This document shows, piece after piece, positions 39,762 through 48,103 of a stretch of DNA of 64,000 bases. The DNA is from Lewinellaceae bacterium SD302 (GTDB lineage Bacteria > Bacteroidota > Bacteroidia > Chitinophagales > Saprospiraceae), in contig PDLQ01000006.1 of the NCBI GenBank assembly GCA_002591745.1, positions 1-64,000 of the forward strand, read 5' to 3'. The notes beneath the pieces were generated by a model. The model did no database searches and was not told where the DNA came from. It worked only from the letters and a program-made list of their open reading frames with translations. Both the position numbers and the translations under genes were made by a program. Within the stretch, counting starts at the first letter, position 1; the number at the start of each line of letters is the position of its first letter.

Positions 39762-41759
39762 ATGAAATATCTCTTACTCATCTTTTTTACCCTCACCTTG
39801 CTTATGCACTGCGCGGAACCCCGTCCCGTCTACGAGTCCTTCGAAGAATATCCGATCTATCCCTATGATGATCTGGGCTTCACTTACACGCCTGAGCAAA
39901 CGACATTTAAGTTCTGGTCGCCCAATGTGTCAGGTGCCAAACTACGCATCTACGCCAGCGATGATCCCGCCCTGGTCCCCGAAAAAGAAATAGAGCTGGA
40001 AGAGGTTGACAATGCCTGGACGGCAGTAATTAAAGAGAATTTACTGGATCGCTATTATACCTTTCAGGTTACCGATCACGATGGCAACGTACTGAATGAA
40101 TGTGCCGATCCTTACGCCCGAGCCTTAGGCGTAAATGGAAATCGCAGCCAGGTAATTGACCTGAAATCTACTGATCCCGCCGGCTGGGGAGGCGACGTCA
40201 GGCCCAAACTTTCCGATGCCAAAGACATTGTCATTTACGAGCTACACGTTCGTGATCTCAGCCTTCACCCAAGTGCGGGTATCAAGCAGAAGGGCAAGTT
40301 CCTCGGATTAACGGAAACCGGAACACTGAGCCCCCAGGGTCTTAGCACTGGCTTGGACCACATCCGTGAACTCGGCGTTACCCATGTTCATCTGTTGCCC
40401 AGTTTCGACTACATGAGCGTCGATGAAAGCAGGTTGGACGAACCTCAATTCAATTGGGGCTATGACCCGGCAAATTACAATGTCCCGGAAGGCAGTTACA
40501 GCACCGACCCGGCCGATGGTAACGTTCGCGTCCGGGAATTCAAGCAAATGGTAAAGACCCTCCACGACCATGGCCTCCGGGTGATCATGGACGTGGTCTA
40601 CAACCACACTGGCCGTACCGAAGACAGCAAATTTGAACAGCTGATTCCCGGTTACTTCTACCGTTTCAACGAAGATGGCAGTTACAGCAACGCCAGCGGC
40701 TGTGGTAATGAGATCGCCAGCGAACGGCCCATGGTACGCAAGTACATTCGCGAAAGTGTAGAGTACTGGGTCAATGAATACCACGTCGATGGTTTCCGCT
40801 TCGACCTGATGGGAATCCATGACATTGCCAGTATGAACGAAATCAGTCAGTCACTCCACGCCATCGACAATAGCATCTTCATTTACGGTGAAGGCTGGAC
40901 GGCCGGTAACAGCCCATTACCCGATAGCCTCCGTGCGCTGAAAGCAAATACTCCCCAACTAGAGCGTATTGCCGCATTTAGCGACGACATCCGTGACGGT
41001 ATGAAAGGAAGTGTCTTCCACCACGAAGAAAAAGGATTTGTGAGCGGAGCTAAGAGTACGAAGGAGTCCATCAAGTATGGCGTAGTAGGCGCTACTCTGC
41101 ATCCTCAGGTCAATTACGACTCGGTCAACTACAGTAATGCTCCCTGGGCCAATCAGCCGCAACAGTGTATCAATTACGCAAGTTGTCACGATAATCATAC
41201 TCTCTGGGACCGGCTGGAGATCAGTAATCCAGGCGTATCAGAAAGTCGACGGGAGGAAATGCATCGACTCTCTTTGGCAATCGTGCTTACTTCCCAGGGA
41301 GTAGCCTTCTTGCACGCCGGCACTGAACTGCTTAGAAGCAAGGGCGGTGAAGAAAACAGCTATAAAAGTTCCGATGAGGTCAACGCCATTGACTGGACGC
41401 GTAAGTCGAAGTACCGCGTTACCCACGATTACGTACAGGGACTGATCGCCATGCGCAAAGCACACCGAGCTTTCCGCTTACGTACCACCGAGGCCATCCA
41501 GACACACCTGAATTTCCTCGATACCGACGACGATGAGCTGTTGGTAGCCTACGAGATCAAGGATGTACCCAACGACAACTGGAAACATATTGTCGTCGCC
41601 TATAACGGCAACGGAGAATCCAAGTACCTCGACTTGCCTGCGGGAAGTTGGCAGATAGTTGCTAATGGAGATACCGTAGATGAGGGCGGCATCGGCAGAG
41701 CTGTTTTACGCCGGGTACGGGTGGATAATAACAGTGCAATCGTACTGGTGAAAAAATAG
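39762..41759 (+). CDS. Type I pullulanase-like glycoside hydrolase (GH13), lipoprotein
   Basis: 665 residues. MKYLLLIFFTLTLLMHCAEP is a lipoprotein signal with cysteine at about 17. A CBM48-like N-terminal domain follows ('FTYTPEQTTFKFWSPNVSGAKLRIYA'), then the GH13 barrel: 'IVIYELHVRDLS', 'FNWGYDPANYNVPEGSYSTD' (the Y-N-W-G-Y-D-P motif of type I pullulanases), 'VIMDVVYNHTG' (region I), 'VDGFRFDLMGIHD' (region II with the Asp nucleophile), 'YGEGWT' (region III, Glu) and 'NYASCHDNHTLWDRL' (region IV). It would cleave alpha-1,6 branches in glycogen or pullulan at the cell envelope. It is shorter than multidomain pullulanases. It converges on the unknown helical gene with 28 bp between stops. 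Confidence 0.92.
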   Translation: MKYLLLIFFTLTLLMHCAEPRPVYESFEEYPIYPYDDLGFTYTPEQTTFKFWSPNVSGAKLRIYASDDPALVPEKEIELEEVDNAWTAVIKENLLDRYYTFQVTDHDGNVLNECADPYARALGVNGNRSQVIDLKSTDPAGWGGDVRPKLSDAKDIVIYELHVRDLSLHPSAGIKQKGKFLGLTETGTLSPQGLSTGLDHIRELGVTHVHLLPSFDYMSVDESRLDEPQFNWGYDPANYNVPEGSYSTDPADGNVRVREFKQMVKTLHDHGLRVIMDVVYNHTGRTEDSKFEQLIPGYFYRFNEDGSYSNASGCGNEIASERPMVRKYIRESVEYWVNEYHVDGFRFDLMGIHDIASMNEISQSLHAIDNSIFIYGEGWTAGNSPLPDSLRALKANTPQLERIAAFSDDIRDGMKGSVFHHEEKGFVSGAKSTKESIKYGVVGATLHPQVNYDSVNYSNAPWANQPQQCINYASCHDNHTLWDRLEISNPGVSESRREEMHRLSLAIVLTSQGVAFLHAGTELLRSKGGEENSYKSSDEVNAIDWTRKSKYRVTHDYVQGLIAMRKAHRAFRLRTTEAIQTHLNFLDTDDDELLVAYEIKDVPNDNWKHIVVAYNGNGESKYLDLPAGSWQIVANGDTVDEGGIGRAVLRRVRVDNNSAIVLVKK

Positions 41760-41787
41760 CTGTTTCGCGCAGCGGATAACGAGCTTG

Positions 41788-43293
41788 TTACCGGTGATCG
41801 ATCCAGTATGCCACATTGAAGAACCTCAGGCATTTTTGCTCGAACGGGTCATCTCGTAGATCCTTAATTGCCTCGTTCAAATCTTCTAATAGCAAGGGCC
41901 AATTTCTGCGTTCTTCTTTGATCATCGTGCGTAAAGCACTCAGTGTACGGTCATGCATTTGACCGGCGTACTGATTTTTGCGGATGTTCCGACTAAGATT
42001 CGTTACCACGTAGTCAGCCATATAGAAATCATCAATTTCCAGGTAGGCGATTGCCAGCATCAGCCGTGTGTTGATCAGGAGATCGTCGCGTAGTAGACTT
42101 CCCGTAGAATTCAGGATAGATTGCAATTGCGAAATAGCGGCTTTATAGTCTCCCAGAGCGAAATGAATGGCGGAAAATTTATAGCGGATCAGATTTCGAC
42201 GGTGGCCGGGCAGATTGGAAGGATGAAATATCGGATCGCTTTTCATCCTCAGCATTTCTCTTTTTGCCGACGCCCAATCCTCACGCGCCAGGTCGACGTT
42301 GAGTCTGCAAAGCTGTTGGTAGATCAGGGCGTTGGTTTTGCTGTTGTGGTTCAGTTGCGGATGTCGTTCTTCGTAGAATTTTTGCAGCATATTCCGGTGC
42401 AATACTGCGTTTTCAATATCCCCGATTAAAAATGAAAGGGCATTAACGTAATACATGCTTCTCACGAAAGAATCCGGATCCCGTAAAGTCATCAGTGAGT
42501 TGATGCAGAATAGGCCATAGCAGTTTAAGGCATCTTCTTTGGCATCCTCCAGGTTCAGCAGGATGTAGTGTCGCCACATACTGGACTGCATCCGGTTGAT
42601 CCGTTCAAAGAAAGTGGCTTCACTCAGAGGGTATTGCTCGAACCGACGGCGGTTAACGGCCCAAAATTCCTCAAACCGCTTCGCCTGTTTTTCATTGCGG
42701 GCGTGGCCATTAAGAATGTAATAGCCCTGAGTCTGAATATTGATATTACTCTGAAAACTCGTGTGCAAATTTCGTTCCGCTCTTGCCTGGCTGTCGTTAA
42801 CCAGCTTATCCATCTTATTTTTCACCTGGCGCGAACGGGTTACGTGTCTTGCCTCAATCAATTTTTGGAACTCCAGAATATCGGCATGCAAAAAATCAAA
42901 ATTATGCTTTACGGCGGCCACTCTTGCCTTCTCTAGCATTCTCAGCGCATCCATAATATGTCCTTTGCCATAAAGAATACTGGCGAAGTCTACCATTTGA
43001 CGGATTTCAATGTCTTCCTGCTTGTTAATCAGGACCAAACGGAGACTGATCAATACCTTTTGGTACAAGTGCCGTTTTAGGTTAGCAAGTTTGCCGGGTT
43101 TGCCATCGGCAACCGCTTTCAGCAAGACTTTATCATCGACTTCATTTCTGGAATCCATTAAGTCGAAAAGCTTGACAAACTTCAAGGATCCGCTATTCGA
43201 CTGTTTTTTCGCGTAGATTTTAAAGTTACGCTTTTCCGACTTGCTCATGGATTTGATGAGGCGCCAGCATTGGTCTTGCACTGAATTTTCCAA
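41788..43293 (-). CDS. Uncharacterised helical-repeat (TPR-like) protein
   Basis: 501 residues with no signal peptide, predicted almost entirely helical. It begins ENSVQDQCWRLIKSMSKSEK, a start I associate with a Bacteroidota-only family of unknown function ('L-I-K-S-L-S-x-S-E-K-R-x-F-K'). Paired-helix units such as 'ALRMLEKARVAAVKHNFDFLHADILEFQKLIEA' and 'LINTRLMLAIAYLEIDDFYMADYVVTNLSR' suggest TPR-like packing. A role in protein interaction is likely but nothing more can be said. It is divergent from the P-II gene across a 312-bp gap, so shared control with nitrogen genes is possible but unsupported. Confidence 0.55.
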   Translation of the reverse strand: MENSVQDQCWRLIKSMSKSEKRNFKIYAKKQSNSGSLKFVKLFDLMDSRNEVDDKVLLKAVADGKPGKLANLKRHLYQKVLISLRLVLINKQEDIEIRQMVDFASILYGKGHIMDALRMLEKARVAAVKHNFDFLHADILEFQKLIEARHVTRSRQVKNKMDKLVNDSQARAERNLHTSFQSNINIQTQGYYILNGHARNEKQAKRFEEFWAVNRRRFEQYPLSEATFFERINRMQSSMWRHYILLNLEDAKEDALNCYGLFCINSLMTLRDPDSFVRSMYYVNALSFLIGDIENAVLHRNMLQKFYEERHPQLNHNSKTNALIYQQLCRLNVDLAREDWASAKREMLRMKSDPIFHPSNLPGHRRNLIRYKFSAIHFALGDYKAAISQLQSILNSTGSLLRDDLLINTRLMLAIAYLEIDDFYMADYVVTNLSRNIRKNQYAGQMHDRTLSALRTMIKEERRNWPLLLEDLNEAIKDLRDDPFEQKCLRFFNVAYWIDHR

Positions 43294-43605
43294 AAAACAA
43301 ATGATTTAAGCCCTTTGGTCATAACATTTACATTGTCAAAAGGCAAGGCTCTCTGTTTGCAGTTCGCACAGACAAACAACTATGTTATTACCGCAAGGTA
43401 CGCATTATAACTGCATTTTTTTCGATTCAGCAACAATTGAAAGTTTAGACTAGCAAAGTAGCAAAGTAGAAAAAAGACAGAAATAAGGAGATATAGTCGG
43501 TTTGGCCATAAAATTTAGATCATGCACTTTCCTGGCCCACGGAAATGATGCTACACATATTTGTCGCCACACAACACAACACACACAACAAATAAACCTG
43601 AGCGT
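43294..43605. other. Divergent intergenic region before the nitrogen block
   Basis: 312 bp, AT-rich, with a 19-bp element at 43449-43467. A near-match -7 box (CATATTTG, about 43555-43562) lies about 44 bp before the P-II ATG. I see no other structure or small gene. Confidence 0.35.
43449..43467 (+). repeat. Dispersed 19-bp element, copy 16
   Basis: GACTAGCAAAGTAGCAAAG, followed directly by an extra GTAGAAA, so the core is partly duplicated (GCAAAGTAGCAAAGTAG). Confidence 0.8.
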
Positions 43606-43944
43606 ATGAAAAAGATTGAAGCCATTATTCGGCTTTCCCGATTCGAAGCTATCCGCGATGCGCTGGCGAGTATTGACGTCCGCTTCTTCACGCTTGCTGA
43701 AGTGAAGGGCTTTGGATTGCAGCGCGGAGAAAAGCTCACTTACCGGGGTAGCGTTTATGACGCAGATTATATTGCGCGTTTGCAATTGTCTATTCTTTGC
43801 AGCGGCGACAAAGTAACCGAGATTATTGAGACCATAACCTCAGCCGGCCGTACCGGAAATGTAGGGGACGGAAAAATAACCGTTACCGACCTGGAAAAAA
43901 TCATCCGCATCCGTACTGGTGAAGAAGACGCCAACGCGCTCTAA
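43606..43944 (+). CDS. glnK: P-II family nitrogen regulatory protein
   Basis: 112 residues, the usual P-II length. P-II trimers sense ATP/ADP and 2-oxoglutarate and bind ammonium transporters and glutamine synthetase regulators. The T-loop 'GLQRGEKLTYRGSVYDADYI' keeps a Tyr at the position uridylylated in enterobacteria (GSVY), and 'GNVGDGKITVTDLEKIIRIRTGEED' is the B/C-loop nucleotide site. The gene sits 113 bp before the ammonium transporter, the classic glnK-amtB order, so it probably gates that transporter. An earlier in-frame start (43561) would add 15 non-homologous residues. Whether the name glnK or glnB fits better cannot be settled from sequence alone. Confidence 0.9.
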   Translation: MKKIEAIIRLSRFEAIRDALASIDVRFFTLAEVKGFGLQRGEKLTYRGSVYDADYIARLQLSILCSGDKVTEIIETITSAGRTGNVGDGKITVTDLEKIIRIRTGEEDANAL

Positions 43945-44057
43945 ATCACCGAAGATCCCTAGCTCAATAAAGCCGAATTGAAGCCGCCTTAATCACCACG
44001 CTATCAGGCGGCAACTGTCTCAATTTTTCACTCGACTTTATAATTTCCGTAAGAAAT

Positions 44058-45305
44058 ATGGATACGCTTTTTACAATCAACAACCTCTGGATATTGATCG
44101 CCACGGTGCTGGTGTTCATTATGCACCTTGGCTTCGCCACCCTGGAAGCGGGCTTCGTACAAAAGAAGAACGTAGTCAACATCCTTTTTAAAAACTGTAT
44201 GATCATAGCTATCGGGCTTCTGACATACTACCTGATCGGTTACAACTTAATGTACCCGGGCGAGGCATTCGCAGGCGGTTTTATTGGCCGCATTGCTCCC
44301 ATGGATTGGGCAGCTGCCGCAGTTTCGGAAGCCGATAGTGCTACTTCTGCGATGTCTGGCTATACCGACTTTATCTTCCAGGGCATGTTTGCCGCCACCT
44401 GTGCTACTATTGTTTCAGGTGCCGTAGCCGAACGGATCAAACTGATGCCGTTCCTTATTTTCAGTACGCTTTTCGTAGCGATTGCCTACCCAATCACGGG
44501 TATGTGGCACTGGGGCGGTGGCTGGTTAGCAGAGATGGGCTTCTACGACTTTGCCGGTTCTACCTTAGTTCATGCCGCTGGCGGTTTCGCCGCCTTAGCA
44601 GCCGTAATTCTGTTGGGCAGTCGCCACGACAAATACCGTAAAGACGGTAGTATGAACGTTATCCCCGGCCACAGTATGCCACTTGCCGCTATGGGAGTGT
44701 TTTTGCTCTGGTTCGGTTGGTTCGGCTTCAACGGAGGCTCCGTCCTGAGTGCCGATCCGAATGCAGTAGGCCTGGTATTTGTAACCACTTCTCTGGCTGC
44801 TGCTGCCGGAGCGATCGGAGCTTTTGTTTGCTCCTATATCATGACCAAGACCTATGATCTTTCCATGGTCTTAAACGGAATCCTTGGTGGCCTGGTAGGC
44901 ATTACCGCAGGAGCAGATCAAATGAGTGGCTTAGAATCCATCATGATCGGCTTTATTGCCGGCATCATCATTCCACTGAGTGTTGTATTCTTTGATCGCA
45001 TCAAGATTGACGATCCGGTTGGTGCAACCTCGGTACACGGGATCTGCGGTATCTGGGGAACCCTAGCTGTAGGTATCTTCGGAGCCAAAGCCGGAATCAG
45101 CCAGCTTGGTATTCAGTTCATCGGAACACTCGCAGTTGGCGCTTTTGCCTTCCTGGCCAGCTTTGGCATAATGTACGCCCTCAAGCTTGTTATGGGCATT
45201 CGTGTAGATGTCGAAGAAGAGATCAAAGGACTAGACATCGGGGAACACGATATGCACGCCTACAGCCTAAAAGAAGACGGCATATTTCAGCTAACGTCTG
45301 AGTAA
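44058..45305 (+). CDS. amt: Ammonium transporter (Amt family)
   Basis: 415 residues, eleven membrane helices. It conducts ammonium through the inner membrane. The family motifs are readable: 'HLGFATLEAGFVQKKNVVNILFKN' near the N-terminus, 'DFAGSTLVHAAGGFAALAAVILLG' (one of the twin pore histidines), 'GWFGFNGGS' and 'GATSVHGICGIWGTLAVGIF' (the second pore histidine). It lacks the cleavable signal seen in E. coli AmtB. The tail 'DIGEHDMHAYSLKEDGIF' is also typical and can contact P-II. The P-II gene lies directly upstream. Confidence 0.95.
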   Translation: MDTLFTINNLWILIATVLVFIMHLGFATLEAGFVQKKNVVNILFKNCMIIAIGLLTYYLIGYNLMYPGEAFAGGFIGRIAPMDWAAAAVSEADSATSAMSGYTDFIFQGMFAATCATIVSGAVAERIKLMPFLIFSTLFVAIAYPITGMWHWGGGWLAEMGFYDFAGSTLVHAAGGFAALAAVILLGSRHDKYRKDGSMNVIPGHSMPLAAMGVFLLWFGWFGFNGGSVLSADPNAVGLVFVTTSLAAAAGAIGAFVCSYIMTKTYDLSMVLNGILGGLVGITAGADQMSGLESIMIGFIAGIIIPLSVVFFDRIKIDDPVGATSVHGICGIWGTLAVGIFGAKAGISQLGIQFIGTLAVGAFAFLASFGIMYALKLVMGIRVDVEEEIKGLDIGEHDMHAYSLKEDGIFQLTSE

Positions 45306-45315
45306 AGAAAAAACA

Positions 45316-45345
45316 GGCTCGGAATCGCTGCAACGAAACCGAGCC
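45316..45345 (+). terminator. Hairpin after amt
   Basis: GGCTCGG (45316-45322) pairs with CCGAGCC (45339-45345). The stem is short (7 bp) with a 16-nt loop and no U-tract. It may reduce readthrough from amt into the porin gene. Confidence 0.4.
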
Positions 45346-45482
45346 CAACTCAATCCGAGGTTAGTACCACCAAATCGAGTCTCTATCACAAAGATAATCG
45401 TACGTATTGATCCGTACAAGAGTAATGGTGTGTCGCTTCGGCATTGAATTCCAATCATTCAATATCGACACAACTCACAACG

Positions 45483-46628
45483 ATGCAACAACTTAACATT
45501 CTCATTGCCAGTGCTATAATCCTTTTCACTACCACTTCGCTATTTGCTCAGGACGCCGCAGTCTCCCTTGAGGACGAGCTCGCTACCACGCTTCCAGCGA
45601 CTACGGAAGAAGAGGAAGAGGAAGAAAGCTTTTCATTCAGCGGTATGGTTGACGCTTACTACCAAGCCAACCTGATCAGCGACGACAACGACGATCCATT
45701 GATTTTTCCAACGAGTTTTACCGGCCAGGCCAATCAATTCGGAATCGGCATGGTAAACCTGCTGGCCGAAAAGGAACTCGGTAAGGTGTCTTTCATTGGC
45801 CAAATTGGTTTTGGACCACGTGCGGTTGCCGCCAATAGCGATAGCAACGGACCTGCCGGCACGAACTTTGCCAGCACAGTACAGCAGCTGTTCGTTACTT
45901 ATAGTCCAAGTGAATTAGTCACTTTCACACTGGGTAATTTTGGCACTTTTGTCGGCTACGAAGTCATTGATGCCGCCGCCAATATGAATTACAGCACTAG
46001 TTACCTCTTTAGTAACGGACCTTTCTACCACACCGGCTTTAAAGCTGATTTTGCCCTCGGTGAGCAGTTTGGTGCCATGGTTGGCATCTTTAACGACACC
46101 GATAGCAAGTTTGACGCTATCTCCGGCAAACATTATGGTGCTCAACTCAGCGCCGAAATCGGAGAACTCAGTGCCTACTTGAATTTCATCACGGGCAAGG
46201 ATGTTGATGGCATAGACCCGGATGAATCGGACGACGACGTTTTCGAAACTCAAATCGACCTTACGGCAACTTATGCCGCAAGCGAAAATCTGAGTTTCGG
46301 CTTAAACGCCAGCAGCTACAGTACTTCTCTGGATGGTGACTCGGCCGGCGGATTTATTGGAACTGCACTTTACAGCACAATCGGTATCAGCGATGCTGCT
46401 GCCGTATCCCTACGGGCCGAATACTTCTCAGCTACGGCTATTAAAGACGACGATACCGATCAGCCTAGTGTGATAGCACTCACCGCCAGTGGCAACTTCA
46501 CGGTAGGCGACCTACTCATTATTCCTGAATTCCGTTTCGACACGGGAAACAATGGTTTCCTCTTTGGCGAGACAGAAGACGACAATTCCGCAGCCAGCTT
46601 CATTATGGCCGCAGTATATAGTTTTTAA
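45483..46628 (+). CDS. Outer-membrane beta-barrel porin of the nitrogen block
   Basis: 381 residues. The signal peptide MQQLNILIASAIILFTTTSL precedes FAQDAAVS, then an acidic linker (TTEEEEEEES). The rest shows the amphipathic alternation of a beta-barrel: 'FSFSGMVDAYYQANL', 'ANQFGIGMVNLLAEKELGKVSFIGQIGFG', 'ELVTFTLGNFGTFVGYEVID', ending 'SFIMAAVYSF' with a C-terminal phenylalanine for BAM recognition. It matches the Bacteroidota group of 'porin' proteins often found with ammonium or phosphate genes. Its position between amt and glutamine synthetase suggests nitrogen uptake across the outer membrane. The substrate is inferred from context only. Confidence 0.75.
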   Translation: MQQLNILIASAIILFTTTSLFAQDAAVSLEDELATTLPATTEEEEEEESFSFSGMVDAYYQANLISDDNDDPLIFPTSFTGQANQFGIGMVNLLAEKELGKVSFIGQIGFGPRAVAANSDSNGPAGTNFASTVQQLFVTYSPSELVTFTLGNFGTFVGYEVIDAAANMNYSTSYLFSNGPFYHTGFKADFALGEQFGAMVGIFNDTDSKFDAISGKHYGAQLSAEIGELSAYLNFITGKDVDGIDPDESDDDVFETQIDLTATYAASENLSFGLNASSYSTSLDGDSAGGFIGTALYSTIGISDAAAVSLRAEYFSATAIKDDDTDQPSVIALTASGNFTVGDLLIIPEFRFDTGNNGFLFGETEDDNSAASFIMAAVYSF

Positions 46629-46685
46629 CCACCATGCCCTAAAAAGGGCTGGACCAGAATCACTGATTGAACACAATACCTTACC

Positions 46686-47705
46686 ATGGCTAACAAGACT
46701 AAACTCGAATACATCTGGCTTGACGGTAATCCTGAAATGCAGGGACTCCGTTCTAAAACCCGGATCGAATCCGATTTCAGTGGCAAACTGGAAGATTGCC
46801 CAATGTGGTCTTTCGACGGCTCATCCACCGGGCAAGCAGAAGGATTCAGTTCTGACTGTCTCCTCAAACCCGTTGCTATTTACCCGGACCCCGGCCGTCG
46901 GAATGCCTTCCTGGTGATGACCGAAGTTCTTAATGCAGACGGAACAGCCCATGTAACTAACGGCCGGGCCGAAATCGAAGACGAAGACAACGACTTCTGG
47001 TTTGGCTTCGAACAGGAATACTTCCTGTGGGACGTAGAAAAGGACAAGCCTCTGGGCTTCCCAGAGCAAGGTTATCCCGAGCCACAGGGTAGTTACTACT
47101 GCTCCGTAGGCGCCAAAAATGCTTATGGCCGCCACATCGTCGAAGAACATATGGATTTATGCATCGACGCTGGTATTAATATCGAGGGCATCAACGCCGA
47201 AGTAGCTGCCGGGCAGTGGGAATTCCAGTGTTTTGCCAAAGGTGCTAAACAAGCAGGCGACGAAATCTGGGTAGCCCGCTACTTGTTGGAACGTACCGCT
47301 GAAAAGTATGAGGTGGCCATTAACTACCACTGTAAGCCGGTCAAAGGGGACTGGAATGGTTCCGGGATGCACGCCAATTTCTCGAATACTTTACTACGTA
47401 CTTCCGGTAAGAAAGAAGACTATGATCGCGTATGTGAGTCTTTCGGTGCTTCTCCGGAAGTCATAAAAGCCCACATCGATGTCTATGGCCCGCATAATGA
47501 ACTTCGCCTGACCGGGCTTCACGAAACTCAGTCTATCGATCAGTTCAGTTACGGCGTATCCGACCGGGGAGCTTCTATCCGAATCCCTATTATCACCGTT
47601 GAAAAAGGCTGGAAAGGCTGGTTGGAGGACCGTCGCCCTAACAGTGCTGCTGATCCTTACAAAGTAGCAGCTCAAATCATTCGTACTGTGAAGTCCGCTG
47701 GATAG
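46686..47705 (+). CDS. Glutamine synthetase, eukaryotic-type (GSII)
   Basis: 339 residues, far shorter than GSI (about 470) or the GSIII common in Bacteroidota (about 700). The motifs are those of GSII (GLN2-type): 'LEYIWLDG', 'CPMWSFDGSSTGQAEG', 'GFEQEYFLWD', 'PQGSYYCSVGAKNAYGRHIVEEH', 'INAEVAAGQWEFQ', 'GDWNGSGMHANFS' and 'YGVSDRGASIRIPI'. It forms glutamine from glutamate and ammonia. The gene stands between the ammonium porin and glutamate synthase, so it is probably the assimilatory enzyme here. GSII lacks the adenylylation loop of GSI, so control must be different. A strong terminator follows. Confidence 0.93.
   Translation: MANKTKLEYIWLDGNPEMQGLRSKTRIESDFSGKLEDCPMWSFDGSSTGQAEGFSSDCLLKPVAIYPDPGRRNAFLVMTEVLNADGTAHVTNGRAEIEDEDNDFWFGFEQEYFLWDVEKDKPLGFPEQGYPEPQGSYYCSVGAKNAYGRHIVEEHMDLCIDAGINIEGINAEVAAGQWEFQCFAKGAKQAGDEIWVARYLLERTAEKYEVAINYHCKPVKGDWNGSGMHANFSNTLLRTSGKKEDYDRVCESFGASPEVIKAHIDVYGPHNELRLTGLHETQSIDQFSYGVSDRGASIRIPIITVEKGWKGWLEDRRPNSAADPYKVAAQIIRTVKSAG
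47660..47669 (+). repeat. Core of the dispersed element inside glutamine synthetase
   Basis: CAAAGTAGCA with unmatched flanks, read as TAC AAA GTA GCA (YKVA). This frame differs from other intragenic copies and may be a chance match. Confidence 0.3.
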
Positions 47706-47776
47706 CTCCCCCAAATTTTAATCGTTCAAGATTGATTTCATATTATTCTTAAGTTATTTAAGTCCACAGCGGATGA

Positions 47777-47811
47777 CCCCGGTTTTTCTCAAAACCGGGG
47801 TTTTTATTTTG
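47777..47811 (+). terminator. Strong intrinsic terminator after glutamine synthetase
   Basis: CCCCGGTTTT - TCTC - AAAACCGGGG followed by TTTTTATTTT: a 10-bp perfect stem and a U-tract. Confidence 0.95.
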
Positions 47812-48103
47812 TTACTATTGTAGCTACAATCAATTACCTCTATATAAATTGAAGCTACTAACGTATAAGGGCCTGTATTGGCAATATTGCCCGCTGTTTT
47901 AAAATATTTAAAATTTGCCTTTTTGTAAAATTTTGTACTGCAAAATTTATTTTTTGCAAATCATTATGCTATTATGTGAAATTGTTTGCCACTAATTGAT
48001 AAGTCTGCCAGATCGGAAAAAGCACTGCTACTTTGTTAGCCAAAGGATAGACCGCCGGTTATATTCGCATCCCTAACCGGAAAAACCGCATCCAATTCCA
48101 TCT
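47812..48103. other. AT-rich intergenic region upstream of gltB
   Basis: 292 bp, strongly AT-rich between about 47890 and 48000 (ATTTAAAATTTGCC, GTAAAATTTTGTACTGC), suggestive of a curved or UP-element-like promoter region. It contains a 19-bp element at 48023-48041. No TAnnTTTG box with a well-placed TTG was found. Confidence 0.4.
48023..48041 (-). repeat. Dispersed 19-bp element, copy 17
   Basis: CACTGCTACTTTGTTAGCC, a perfect consensus copy 62 bp upstream of gltB. Confidence 0.85.
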